A stretch of 35,909 nt of DNA from an uncultured Gammaproteobacteria bacterium (lineage in GTDB: Bacteria > Pseudomonadota > Gammaproteobacteria > JAADHQ01). The notes beneath the pieces are model-generated. The model did not search any database. It saw only the letters and a list, made by a program, of their open reading frames with translations, and was not told the origin of the DNA. The stretch covers positions 1-35,909 of the forward strand of contig CAMYJO010000033.1 of the NCBI GenBank assembly GCA_947258755.1, read 5' to 3'. The position numbers and the translations under genes are program-made. Below, in pieces: positions 1 to 7,264 of the stretch; the first letter of the stretch is position 1; every line of letters starts with the position of its first letter.

Positions 1-1
1 A

Positions 2-214
2 CTCGTATCGATTGATACAACTAACGGTAAACGGCATGAGCTGAAACTATCACCGACACCATATCATCTGAATACCATACCGGGGACTGGCAAGGTTTAT
101 GTTTCAAGTCGTAAAAAGCCGATTATTTGGGTAGTAGACCAGCATTCAATGAAATTAATCGGCACTATTAAACTACCTGCAGGTGAGGCCCATCAGATGG
201 CAATTATGCAGTAA
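2..214 (+). CDS. C-terminal end of a beta-propeller (YVTN/NHL-like) protein, partial
   Basis: This open frame enters from the left edge and ends at a TAA, giving about 70 residues with no start in the window. The sequence reads like the last blades of a YVTN/cytochrome-D1-type propeller: a GTGKVYVSSRKKP strand, then IIWVVDQHSMKLIGTIKLP, which matches the usual pattern of value display, name and 'V.G.I..P'. Such proteins are often periplasmic and sit beside metal or cytochrome genes. The assignment is from pattern only. The substrate or cofactor cannot be inferred, and whether the gene is cotranscribed with the metal operon downstream is unclear because about 230 bases and a palindromic repeat separate them. 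Confidence 0.6.
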   Translation, partial: LVSIDTTNGKRHELKLSPTPYHLNTIPGTGKVYVSSRKKPIIWVVDQHSMKLIGTIKLPAGEAHQMAIMQ

Positions 215-266
215 ACAGGTCTATAGCATCATTGCTAACGGGTTATATATCGGGAAGCACTGATTA

Positions 267-359
267 ATTTGTCATTGCGAGGAGAGTAGCGACGAGGCAA
301 TCTGTAACTACGCGATTCTATTTGTGAGATTGCCGTGCTCCGCTCGCAATGACACAAAT
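267..359. repeat. Palindromic dispersed repeat (GTCATTGCGAG type)
   Basis: The outer arms GTCATTGCGAG (271-281) and CTCGCAATGAC (343-353) are exact reverse complements. They enclose inner arms GGCAATCT (296-303) and AGATTGCC (327-334). Flanking AATTTG/CAAATT extends the symmetry. This nested design is a known type of short, non-coding dispersed repeat in many proteobacteria. A half copy lies near 27569-27602. It fills most of the 230-base gap between the propeller gene and the next CDS. Confidence 0.8.
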
Positions 360-446
360 TATTGAATTAACCAGAATCTTGTCATGACGAAATAACAACC
401 GTTGCCATGGACTGTGTCGGATCCATAGATCAACAGGAGCGTATCG

Positions 447-1130
447 ATGAGTGAAGATTTTGCATATGGTATGTGGGTAATCGTAGCATTCAATATTGGT
501 TTGTTTCTGTTTTTTATAATCAGTTTCATCAAACCAAAGCTTCGTATCGAATGGCGCAATATGGGTATTGTGACAGCTTTTTTAGTCGCCTTATTTACAG
601 AAATGTATGGTTTTCCACTCACTATTTACCTTTTAACGGGTTGGTTGGGCGACGCTTACCCGGTGTTACAGCCATACTCACATAAATATGGTCACTTATG
701 GGTGGTCGTTTTTGGTGGATCTACTATAGCCTGGCTAGTGGTCATGGGTATCAGCCTTCTGTTTATTCTGGCGGGTTATAGTTTGATGTCGAAAGGCTGG
801 AAGGCTGTTCATGGTGCCCATGGTCAGCTGGTAACAAATGGTGTCTACGAATATGTGCGTCACCCACAATATACAGGTCTGTTTCTGGTTATATCGGGGT
901 TTTTGATACAGTGGCCAACGTTCTTGACAGTGTTGATGGCGCCGATTTTGGTCTTTGCATACATTCATCTTTCCCGAAAAGAAGAGCAGGCGATGTATAA
1001 ACGTTATACTAATGATTATATCGCATACAGTGATCAGAAACCCATGTATTTCCCATCTTTTGGCCAGTGGTGGAAATTCCTTACTGCGACCGTGAACTCA
1101 GGCCATTACAACATCGATTCAAAGCACTGA
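447..1130 (+). CDS. ICMT/phospholipid-methyltransferase-like integral membrane protein
   Basis: A 227-aa polytopic membrane protein with hydrophobic segments near residues 8-28, 40-63, 84-112 and 145-175. The C-terminal half has the isoprenylcysteine carboxyl methyltransferase/PEMT signature: NGVYEYVRHPQY (131-142), then EEQAMYKRYTNDY (179-191), the 'RHP.Y...E' pattern that binds S-adenosylmethionine in this superfamily. Bacterial members methylate small molecules or lipids, and the substrate here is unknown. An AGGAG site lies just before the ATG. It is the first gene of a plus-strand run containing YHS and ABC-transporter genes. A second, clearly different family member lies at 26805-27512. 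Confidence 0.85.
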   Translation: MSEDFAYGMWVIVAFNIGLFLFFIISFIKPKLRIEWRNMGIVTAFLVALFTEMYGFPLTIYLLTGWLGDAYPVLQPYSHKYGHLWVVVFGGSTIAWLVVMGISLLFILAGYSLMSKGWKAVHGAHGQLVTNGVYEYVRHPQYTGLFLVISGFLIQWPTFLTVLMAPILVFAYIHLSRKEEQAMYKRYTNDYIAYSDQKPMYFPSFGQWWKFLTATVNSGHYNIDSKH

Positions 1131-1159
1131 TGTCAATGTGTATCGCAACGGAGAAGCCA

Positions 1160-1675
1160 ATGAATTACGCTATTTGCGGAAAGCATAGATGTAATGTAAT
1201 CATTCTGATACTGGTTGGATTATTTTGGTATCAAAGTCCTGTTTATGGCGAATCGAAGATGCCTGCCGGGACAAATCAATTCAAGCTGGTCAATGGCATG
1301 GCTATCTATATAGGCGTTGTTCCTGCTGAAATGCTTGCGGGACATAATGCCAGTAACATGCATGGCGGAGTTCCGATTGGCAATATCAGATTACATTTAA
1401 CTGCGGCCATTTTCGATGAGAAAACAGGGAAGCGGATCAGCAATGCAAAAATAAAGGCGCAAATATTCTCCGTTCCTGAAAAGACAGGTTTTAGGGAATT
1501 GGAGCCAATGGAGTACGGGAAGGTCCTGGTTTATGGCAACTATTTCTCATTAGATGCATTAGGGCCCTATATGATACGACTACATATAGAGCATAAAAGC
1601 CTTCAAGTTCCCATAGAAGTGGAATTTCAATATCAGTCGGCATATGCCCGGCTATCATCAACGTTAGTGAAGTAA
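1160..1675 (+). CDS. Secreted protein of unknown function, related to the 6694-7173 product
   Basis: A 171-aa product with an N-terminal signal or anchor (hydrophobic residues about 12-25). I prefer the ATG at 1160, after a GGAG-containing stretch, because longer in-frame starts run back into the preceding gene. The mature part has a YIGVVPAEML segment, an HGGVP motif, an RISNAKI turn, LEPMEYGK and YGNYFSLDALGPYMIRLHIE. The same landmarks recur in the same order in the protein at 6694-7173 (YLGAVSANLL, HGGIG, RVLDATV, LEKM, YGNFFNM, GVYKISIEI), so the two are paralogues. The beta-rich layout recalls YtkA/FixH-like periplasmic domains, but I cannot name the family. Its place in the operon suggests a periplasmic partner of the ABC system. 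Confidence 0.8.
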   Translation: MNYAICGKHRCNVIILILVGLFWYQSPVYGESKMPAGTNQFKLVNGMAIYIGVVPAEMLAGHNASNMHGGVPIGNIRLHLTAAIFDEKTGKRISNAKIKAQIFSVPEKTGFRELEPMEYGKVLVYGNYFSLDALGPYMIRLHIEHKSLQVPIEVEFQYQSAYARLSSTLVK

Positions 1676-1721
1676 GGCCGTCACATAGAAATACATTTGG
1701 CAGCCAAACAGGAGGCGAAAG

Positions 1722-2009
1722 ATGGAGGGATTACTTTCTTTTCTTATCTTTGCAGGGTTATTTTACTTCATGATGCGCTTTGGCTGTGGTGCTCACATGA
1801 TTCATGGTCATCATGGAAAACATCAGGATAATGAAATCAACAAACATACAGACCCTGTTTGTGGCATGGAAGTCGATACTGACAAGGGATACAGGAAGAT
1901 GTATGCAGGGAATTTATATCGATTTTGTTCGCGAAATTGTCTGGACAAATTTGAAGCACAACCTGAGCGATATATAGAGCAGGAAAAACATCATGGAGAC
2001 TCCATATGA
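1722..2009 (+). CDS. Membrane-anchored YHS-domain protein
   Basis: A 95-aa protein: one N-terminal transmembrane segment (about residues 3-20), a His-rich linker (H25, H28, H30, H31, H34), then a complete YHS domain with DPVCGM (44-49) and FCSRNC (68-73), followed by LDKFEAQPERY. YHS domains are short Cys-containing, metal-associated modules common in copper ATPases, mercuric and silver systems and toluene monooxygenase-type proteins. A strong AGGAGG site precedes the ATG. Its end overlaps the start of the DUF5676 gene by four bases. The DNA encoding PVCGM (cctgtttgtggcatg) is identical to that in the YHS tail of the ATPase at 5372-6211, suggesting shared recent origin or conversion. Confidence 0.92.
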   Translation: MEGLLSFLIFAGLFYFMMRFGCGAHMIHGHHGKHQDNEINKHTDPVCGMEVDTDKGYRKMYAGNLYRFCSRNCLDKFEAQPERYIEQEKHHGDSI

Positions 2010-2290
2010 GTTCACGTATGTCACTATATGCGGTTGGTCATGCTACCAGTTTACTATTTCTGCTTAGTTTCGTTTTATGTGTCGGGTTTGATTATTTTTT
2101 TCCAGAGCATGCAATGTATGAAAGTTGGCAAAAGCTATTGCCAGGATTTGAATGGTTAAGCTGGAAAAGCTTCGTGCTAGGTATGCTGGAAAGCTATGCG
2201 TATGGGTGGTTCATCGCCCTGGTGTGGACCCCGCTCTATAACGTTTTTTCAGCGCGTAGTGACGAGGTATTAGATAGTCATGGCAGATAG
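2006..2290 (+). CDS. DUF5676 family small membrane protein
   Basis: A 94-aa protein with two membrane segments (about 9-28 and 56-80). It carries the recognisable DUF5676 landmarks: CVGFDYFFPEHAMYESW, LLPGFEWLSWKSFVLG and YGWFIALVWTPLYN. The function of this family is not established. Members are regularly seen beside YHS-domain and heavy-metal genes. It overlaps the preceding YHS gene by four bases (ATGA) and the following YHS gene by eleven bases, so translational coupling of three genes is likely. Confidence 0.88.
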   Translation: MSSRMSLYAVGHATSLLFLLSFVLCVGFDYFFPEHAMYESWQKLLPGFEWLSWKSFVLGMLESYAYGWFIALVWTPLYNVFSARSDEVLDSHGR

Positions 2291-2780
2291 CAATAATCGT
2301 AAAGTACTTGACCCGGTATGTCTGATGGAAGTGCAGTCTGGAGAACTGGATATTAAATATATGGGGCTAACATATTCATTTTGTTCACAACAGTGCCGGC
2401 AACGCTTTACTGACCATCCGCATTTATATATTGGCAAACCAGGGAAGCCATCGACAAAACAGCAAGGTAAATCGATTCTTCGTAAAAGAGTATTAAAACT
2501 TGATACACCAGTACCTGATGAATTTAGTACCGAGATCAAGACTGTTCTGGAGGCAATGATGGGGATTATTAATGTTTCAGTTGAATATAATACCGTCACT
2601 GTCATTTATGACCTGCTGCAAGCGACTTTGAAACAGATTGAAGACAGCATTGAACAATCGGGCGGCAGGCTCAGTACGGTATGGCGTGACAGGATAAAGC
2701 GTGCTTTTATTCATTATCATGAAGATACTGAGCTAGAAAACCTTGCAGATCAACATGAAACACATGGGTGTCACCATTGA
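2280..2780 (+). CDS. YHS domain protein with C-terminal HMA-like domain lacking CxxC
   Basis: A 166-aa soluble-looking protein. The N-terminal YHS domain has DPVCLM (11-16) and FCSQQC (34-39). After a basic linker (about 50-67), residues about 68-132 have the beta-alpha-beta rhythm of heavy-metal-associated (HMA) domains: a GIINVSVEYNTVTVIYD core and an IEDSIEQSGG helix end. The CxxC metal loop of copper or mercury HMA domains is absent: the equivalent loop reads TPVPDEFSTE. The C-terminus ends in a His/Cys tail (HETHGCHH). The start lies inside the end of the DUF5676 gene. I infer a metal-binding or metal-sensing partner of the ABC transporter. The HMA call rests on pattern, not a search. 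Confidence 0.8.
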   Translation: MADSNNRKVLDPVCLMEVQSGELDIKYMGLTYSFCSQQCRQRFTDHPHLYIGKPGKPSTKQQGKSILRKRVLKLDTPVPDEFSTEIKTVLEAMMGIINVSVEYNTVTVIYDLLQATLKQIEDSIEQSGGRLSTVWRDRIKRAFIHYHEDTELENLADQHETHGCHH

Positions 2781-2783
2781 TAT

Positions 2784-3153
2784 ATGTCACTGGGACACAG
2801 GTATGAATATATTATCTGGAATTATTCTATGAAGACTATAAATATACAGATAAACGATAATCAGGATATCGATTGTACTGTGTTGAAACGACCGATAGAG
2901 AATACTGCAAATGGCGAGACACATAGTCCGATGTTAATCGCCAGGTACGATGGTGTAAAAGGTGAAGGGCATGCAAGTATTCCAGAATGTCAGCACAAAC
3001 CAGGCTGCTTGGTGTATACAGAAGGCCATCAGGGTCGTCTCCGTGTTGATATTAATCTGTATATGTGCAGTTTTATTTTTGCCGAAGCAGATATACCCTG
3101 AAATGGATGTTATGGCATATGTTTTTTCTGGCCTGGCGACAAATACTACTTGA
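2784..3153 (+). other. Unresolved coding stretch; possible frameshifted small membrane protein gene
   Basis: Two overlapping frames are open here. One begins MKTINIQIND at 2829 (in an ORF open from 2784) and runs to 3101, with CQHKPGC late in it. The other is open from 2962 to 3153 and encodes a convincing membrane helix (KAIRVVSVLILICICAVLFLP). Neither has a strong ribosome-binding site. The second runs about 35 bases into the start of the permease gene. A single indel near 2960-3000 would join the soluble N-terminus to the helix, so a frameshifted gene is one explanation. A short real ORF in either frame is the other. No family is recognised. Confidence 0.3.
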
Positions 3154-4249
3154 ACCTTTGAGAATGGCATTAACTGCGATTGCGTTAGGGACGGTTATTG
3201 CAGTGATACTTTTACTGGATGGGTTTGAACAGGGGCAATATCATCAATTAGGGGAAATTGTGCAAAATCGCAAGGCAGATCTTGTTGTTACCCAATCCGG
3301 AATCAGTAATTTCATTGCCGTACGATCCTCAATACCGCAACTTGCACGCGCGGAAGTTGAGTCTGTTGCTGGTGTTATCAATGCACATCCAGTGACCGCA
3401 ATACCAATTATATATAATAAAAATAATACCAGAACACCCGTCTATGTGATTGTATACGATACATGGGGAGGCCCTTTATCTATCATTCAGGGGGATAATA
3501 TAAAACGGGGAAGAGATATTGTAATAGATCTGTCATTGGCGAAAAAATATAACTTGCAGATTGGCGATAACTTCTATGTCACTGATTTCGAATTCAGAAT
3601 TGCAGGTATAACTCAAGAAGCAGCATTCATGATGCCTTTTGCCTTTATAAATTACGATGGCATGATTGACTTGTTTATTGAATCGCAAATAGCGCCTGAT
3701 CTAAGTACGTTTCCATTACTCAGTTATATGCTGGTGGAACTCGCACCATATGCTAATCGTGAAAACGTCGCCAGGGACATAGAACAGCATGTAGCATCAG
3801 TGGATGTGATGATACCAGAGAAGCTGGCTCAAAATGATGTCAATATGGGTAAGGTATTTTTTAAACCGATCATGGGATTGTTGGTTACAATCGGCTATAT
3901 CATCGGTATCCTGGTGGTCGGACTGATCATGTATGCAGATATCCGCGCTCGCAAAAGGAGTTTTGCTGTTCTAAAAGCATTGGGCTTCTCATTCAGCAGG
4001 CTTTTTTGTGCTGTCTTGGCACAGGCATTACTATTGCTGCTCATCGCTGTCCCTGTCGGTATTATGCTGGCGCTGGGTGTAGCCGTATTTATACAGACGA
4101 TGTATCCGCTATATTTGATCCGGTTGTTTGAACCAGTTGTATTTTTGCAGACACTATTTATCTGTTTTGGCTTTTCGATAATCGGCGCGATTATACCGGT
4201 TCGTAGCATCCAGCGTACCGATCCAATGCTGGCATTTCAGGATGCATGA
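3119..4249 (+). CDS. FtsX/MacB-type ABC transporter permease (first of two)
   Basis: About 376 aa. The layout is that of MacB-like permeases: one membrane segment after a short amphipathic start (AWRQILLEPLRMALTAIALG), a large extracytoplasmic domain of about 220 residues, then three C-terminal membrane helices (FtsX domain), ending GAIIPVRSIQRTDPMLAF. The start at 3119 gives the usual short N-terminus; ATGs at 3107 and 3065 are alternatives. It is three bases upstream of a second permease of the same fold, so the two should form a heterodimer driven by the ATPase at 5372. MacB/Lol-type systems act on periplasmic substrates rather than pumping ions through a channel. Any metal role is inferred from the YHS neighbours. 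Confidence 0.9.
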   Translation: MFFLAWRQILLEPLRMALTAIALGTVIAVILLLDGFEQGQYHQLGEIVQNRKADLVVTQSGISNFIAVRSSIPQLARAEVESVAGVINAHPVTAIPIIYNKNNTRTPVYVIVYDTWGGPLSIIQGDNIKRGRDIVIDLSLAKKYNLQIGDNFYVTDFEFRIAGITQEAAFMMPFAFINYDGMIDLFIESQIAPDLSTFPLLSYMLVELAPYANRENVARDIEQHVASVDVMIPEKLAQNDVNMGKVFFKPIMGLLVTIGYIIGILVVGLIMYADIRARKRSFAVLKALGFSFSRLFCAVLAQALLLLLIAVPVGIMLALGVAVFIQTMYPLYLIRLFEPVVFLQTLFICFGFSIIGAIIPVRSIQRTDPMLAFQDA

Positions 4250-4252
4250 TAT

Positions 4253-5362
4253 ATGTTGAAATGGACCTGGAAATCAGTATTCAGCCAACGGGGTACTTTG
4301 ATCGGCAGTGTATTGGGCATCGCCTGTACTTTTATTCTGGTTATATTTTTTGATGCGGTGTGGCGAGGAGAGTCTGAGCAGGTTGTCTCGTACCCGGCGC
4401 ATATGAAGCCAGATGTGTGGGTTATGCAAAGTGGTGTCGGTAACATGCATATGGCAATGTCGTTTGTGTGGGACTGGAAGGCGGATAAAATTGCCAAGTT
4501 ACCTGGAGTCAAACAAGTTACTCCAATCCTTTACCTGAATAGTATTGTGACATCCGAGCAGAACCAAATATTCGCATTTATCGTTGGTTTGTTACCGGAT
4601 AATAAACGTGCTGGCCCCTGGAAATTATCGGCTGGACGACACATTGAGAACCCACTGGAAACGGTCATCCCGGATGTATTAGCAAAAATATCCAATTTGA
4701 ACATTGCCGATAAAATTCATATTGCTGATAAATTATTCACTATTGTAGGTATGTCTAGTGGAACATATTCATCTGCCAATCCTGTGCTCTTTGTGCCTTT
4801 CTCTGACCTGGAAGATCTGCTGGCATCGACTGGAACTTATAGCTATTTGTTGGTTGATGCCGATGAAGGAACCAGGCCTGAAGTCCTTGTACAACGTATT
4901 CGAGATGAAGTGGACAAGGTTAATGTCCTGACGCACGAGGAATTTATCAATAATGATTACTCAATGGCTATACAAATGGGCGTCGAAATCATTGTCATCA
5001 TGACCATTATCTGTTCTGTGCTGGCTGCCCTGATTGTTGGTTTTACGTCATATTCACTGGTGATCAGAAGACGCAGGGAGTTGGCGATTATAAAAGCTCT
5101 GGGTGTGCGTAGTATAAATATACTGACCAGTGTCATTTTGCAGGCAATCATAGTCACATCCATCGGTTTCGGTATTGCCGTATTTTTCGCCTTATTTATT
5201 CTGCCTTATACTACTTTATTGCAACCTCAATTGACATTAAGTCTATCACTGTCCTCGCTCACCCACATAGGCATGATCGCATTTATCGTGGCTGTGCTTG
5301 GTGCATTGCTTCCTGCCTGGCATGTCTCACGTATGGAAGCAGCAAGCGCGTATCATGTGTGA
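4253..5362 (+). CDS. FtsX/MacB-type ABC transporter permease (second of two)
   Basis: A 369-aa protein with the same architecture as its neighbour: N-terminal helix (RGTLIGSVLGIACTFILVIF), a periplasmic domain with conserved VWVMQSGVGNMHM and LPGVKQVTPI stretches, and three C-terminal helices around IICSVLAALIVGF, RRRELAIIKALGV and GMIAFIVAVLGALLPAWHVSR. The first helix and the IIKALG coupling segment are typical of FtsX domains. It starts three bases after the previous gene stops and ends nine bases before the ATPase, so one transcript and one complex are likely. The two permeases are related but clearly diverged, as in heteromeric LolCE-like pairs. Confidence 0.92.
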   Translation: MLKWTWKSVFSQRGTLIGSVLGIACTFILVIFFDAVWRGESEQVVSYPAHMKPDVWVMQSGVGNMHMAMSFVWDWKADKIAKLPGVKQVTPILYLNSIVTSEQNQIFAFIVGLLPDNKRAGPWKLSAGRHIENPLETVIPDVLAKISNLNIADKIHIADKLFTIVGMSSGTYSSANPVLFVPFSDLEDLLASTGTYSYLLVDADEGTRPEVLVQRIRDEVDKVNVLTHEEFINNDYSMAIQMGVEIIVIMTIICSVLAALIVGFTSYSLVIRRRRELAIIKALGVRSINILTSVILQAIIVTSIGFGIAVFFALFILPYTTLLQPQLTLSLSLSSLTHIGMIAFIVAVLGALLPAWHVSRMEAASAYHV

Positions 5363-5371
5363 GAGAATAAA

Positions 5372-6211
5372 GTGTCAATAATCAAGGCCAGTAACCTGAC
5401 AAAAAGTTTTGGTCATGACCATACAGCTATCAAGGCAGTAGACAATGTCTCGATTTCTATTCAGGCTGCCGAAATTATTCTGATTATGGGGCCATCAGGA
5501 TCGGGTAAAACAACACTGCTGTCGTTGTTGGGAGGATTGTTAACACCATCGCAAGGGAATATAGAGATTGACGGTGTCAATATTACAGCATTAAAGGAAA
5601 CGGCGCTTCCTGCAATCAGGGCATTGAAAATTGGATTTATATTCCAGTCTTTTAATCTACTCGATGCATTATCAGTCGAAGACAATATACTGTTTCCAGC
5701 CCGTTTGCGACCAGGCGGTATTAACAAGGCACGTTCCAGAGCCAGTAAATTAATCGAGCAACTTGGATTACAAAAGCGTAGCAAAGCATTACCGCAATCA
5801 TTGTCCGGCGGAGAAAAACAACGTGTAGCGATAGCCAGGGCGCTGATCAACGAACCTAAGGTAATACTGGCCGATGAACCAACAGGTAATCTGGACTCAC
5901 AAACAGGACAGGATGTGATGATGCTGTTACACGATATCGCACATGAACAGGGTTGTTCAGTTGTTGTCGTCACACATGATCCACGTATTGAAGATATCGC
6001 CGATCGTATATTATGGTTGGAAGACGGTAAGTTGTCTGATCGCAAGCATGATCAACATAAATGGTGCAGGGATCCTGTTTGTGGCATGCGTATTGATGAA
6101 TGGACGGCTGAATATACGCTGCAATATTCAGGTATAAAGTATAGCTTCTGCTCGCAGAAGTGCCTGGATAAATTTAATGATCATCCGGGGCAGTATCTAT
6201 CTAATCCTTAA
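5372..6211 (+). CDS. ABC transporter ATPase fused to a C-terminal YHS domain
   Basis: A 279-aa protein starting at GTG 5372, after GAGAG. Residues 1-222 form a complete MacB/LolD-type ATPase: Walker A GPSGSGKTT (40-48), Q-loop Q92, signature LSGGEKQR (144-151), Walker B VILADEP (164-170) and switch His202. It does not stop at the usual family length of about 225. A 20-residue His/Lys linker leads to a full YHS domain: DPVCGM (234-239) and FCSQKC (259-264), then LDKFNDHPGQY. This tail faces the cytoplasm if the ATPase does. The obvious inference is metal sensing or metal delivery coupled to ATP hydrolysis. This is the third YHS domain in the operon. I know no described family with this fusion, but I could not search. 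Confidence 0.95.
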   Translation: MSIIKASNLTKSFGHDHTAIKAVDNVSISIQAAEIILIMGPSGSGKTTLLSLLGGLLTPSQGNIEIDGVNITALKETALPAIRALKIGFIFQSFNLLDALSVEDNILFPARLRPGGINKARSRASKLIEQLGLQKRSKALPQSLSGGEKQRVAIARALINEPKVILADEPTGNLDSQTGQDVMMLLHDIAHEQGCSVVVVTHDPRIEDIADRILWLEDGKLSDRKHDQHKWCRDPVCGMRIDEWTAEYTLQYSGIKYSFCSQKCLDKFNDHPGQYLSNP

Positions 6212-6338
6212 CCTTAGTGTTAGCTATATGTTAAGTATCTTATATGATCGGATAAAGTATATAGTATGTAATTTCGTGGCTGCAGGTTATATCATTCTAT
6301 CTATAGATCAAAGATCTCATATCATAAGGAGTCATACG

Positions 6339-6647
6339 ATGAAACATTTAAGATTGAATATAAACAGATGCTTGCTGGTATCCGGGTTATTGATATTGTC
6401 CAGTGTCGTCTATGCCAGCCAGGCAGATAACAACATCATTGAAAAGCTGGAGAATCATTGGCAACTGGTCATTAATGAGAAAAATGAAAAGACCAGAGAA
6501 AAAATGATTCTGGAGCATCGGAAAATGATGCAGGAAGCCAGAAGCAGTATGGGTATAGCGAGCCATCATGGTTCTCATGATAGTGGTCATCACGATATGT
6601 TGCATACCTTTGAAATGCACGAATCAATGATGGATATGATGGAGTAA
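6339..6647 (+). CDS. Secreted His/Met-rich small protein
   Basis: A 102-aa protein with an N-terminal signal peptide ending near VVYASQA (residues about 24-30), a charged helical middle (ENHWQLVINEKNEKTREKMILEHRKMM, counted as two parts) and a C-terminus rich in His and Met (HHGSHDSGHH, then MHESMMDMME). AAGGAG precedes the ATG at 6339; the longer open frame upstream to 6177 lacks such a site. His/Met clusters of this kind are typical of periplasmic copper or silver binding proteins (SilE/PcoE-like in composition, not in sequence). Together with the YHS genes it supports a soft-metal substrate for the operon. Confidence 0.85.
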   Translation: MKHLRLNINRCLLVSGLLILSSVVYASQADNNIIEKLENHWQLVINEKNEKTREKMILEHRKMMQEARSSMGIASHHGSHDSGHHDMLHTFEMHESMMDMME

Positions 6648-6693
6648 TTGAGTGCTATCTAGACTGTTAACTATATGAATATAAGGAAAAAAT

Positions 6694-7173
6694 ATGAAAA
6701 TGCCTAACTATATGTCTTCTGTGATCCTGGCAGTGATTACACTTTTTGCTGTATCAAATTTGCATGCAACAGATTCCAGCTGGAATGCAGAATCAAAATC
6801 TTACAAGGTCTACCTTGGCGCAGTCTCTGCCAATTTGCTTAAAAAGAAACCCTACCTGATTGATCGTGACAAAGCCTTACATGGTGGTATTGGTAAGCAA
6901 GGGTCAGCCAGTAAGCACATAATGGTTTCTGTGTTTAGAAAGGGTGACCATGAAAGGGTACTGGATGCTACTGTTATCGGTGAAATCAAACATAAAAAAC
7001 TGATCGGTGGCGCTAAAATTCGCAAACCACTGGAAAAAATGGTTACCAGTGGAGCAATTACCTATGGTAATTTTTTTAATATGACAGAAAAAGGCGTCTA
7101 TAAGATCAGTATTGAAATATTCGAGTCGGACAAAAACGGTTCAGAAGAGGTTGTGTTTATTCAGAAGAATTAA
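6694..7173 (+). CDS. Secreted protein of unknown function, paralogue of the 1160-1675 product
   Basis: A 159-aa protein with a signal peptide (cleavage likely after NLHA, about residue 25). The mature domain has YLGAVSANLL, an HGGIG motif after a Lys-rich stretch, HIMVSVFRKGDHERVLDATVIG, LEKM and YGNFFNMTEKGVYKISIEI. It shares order and several residues with the secreted product of 1160-1675, so the operon begins and ends with members of one family. An AAGGAAA site precedes the ATG. The fold looks beta-sandwich-like. No catalytic motif is seen. Confidence 0.85.
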   Translation: MKMPNYMSSVILAVITLFAVSNLHATDSSWNAESKSYKVYLGAVSANLLKKKPYLIDRDKALHGGIGKQGSASKHIMVSVFRKGDHERVLDATVIGEIKHKKLIGGAKIRKPLEKMVTSGAITYGNFFNMTEKGVYKISIEIFESDKNGSEEVVFIQKN

Positions 7174-7264
7174 TTACATAGAAGTGCTCCCATGAAATAT
7201 TCGATTACCAAACTGATATTGTTATTTCTGAATGATATCGGTTTGGCGATTTAATTTCATAGTC

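Noticed and set aside
7192-7254. 20-codon frame MKYSITKLILLFLNDIGLAI before the TVP38-type gene
   Set aside because: No ribosome-binding site, very short and overlaps the possible upstream start of the next gene; it could be chance.
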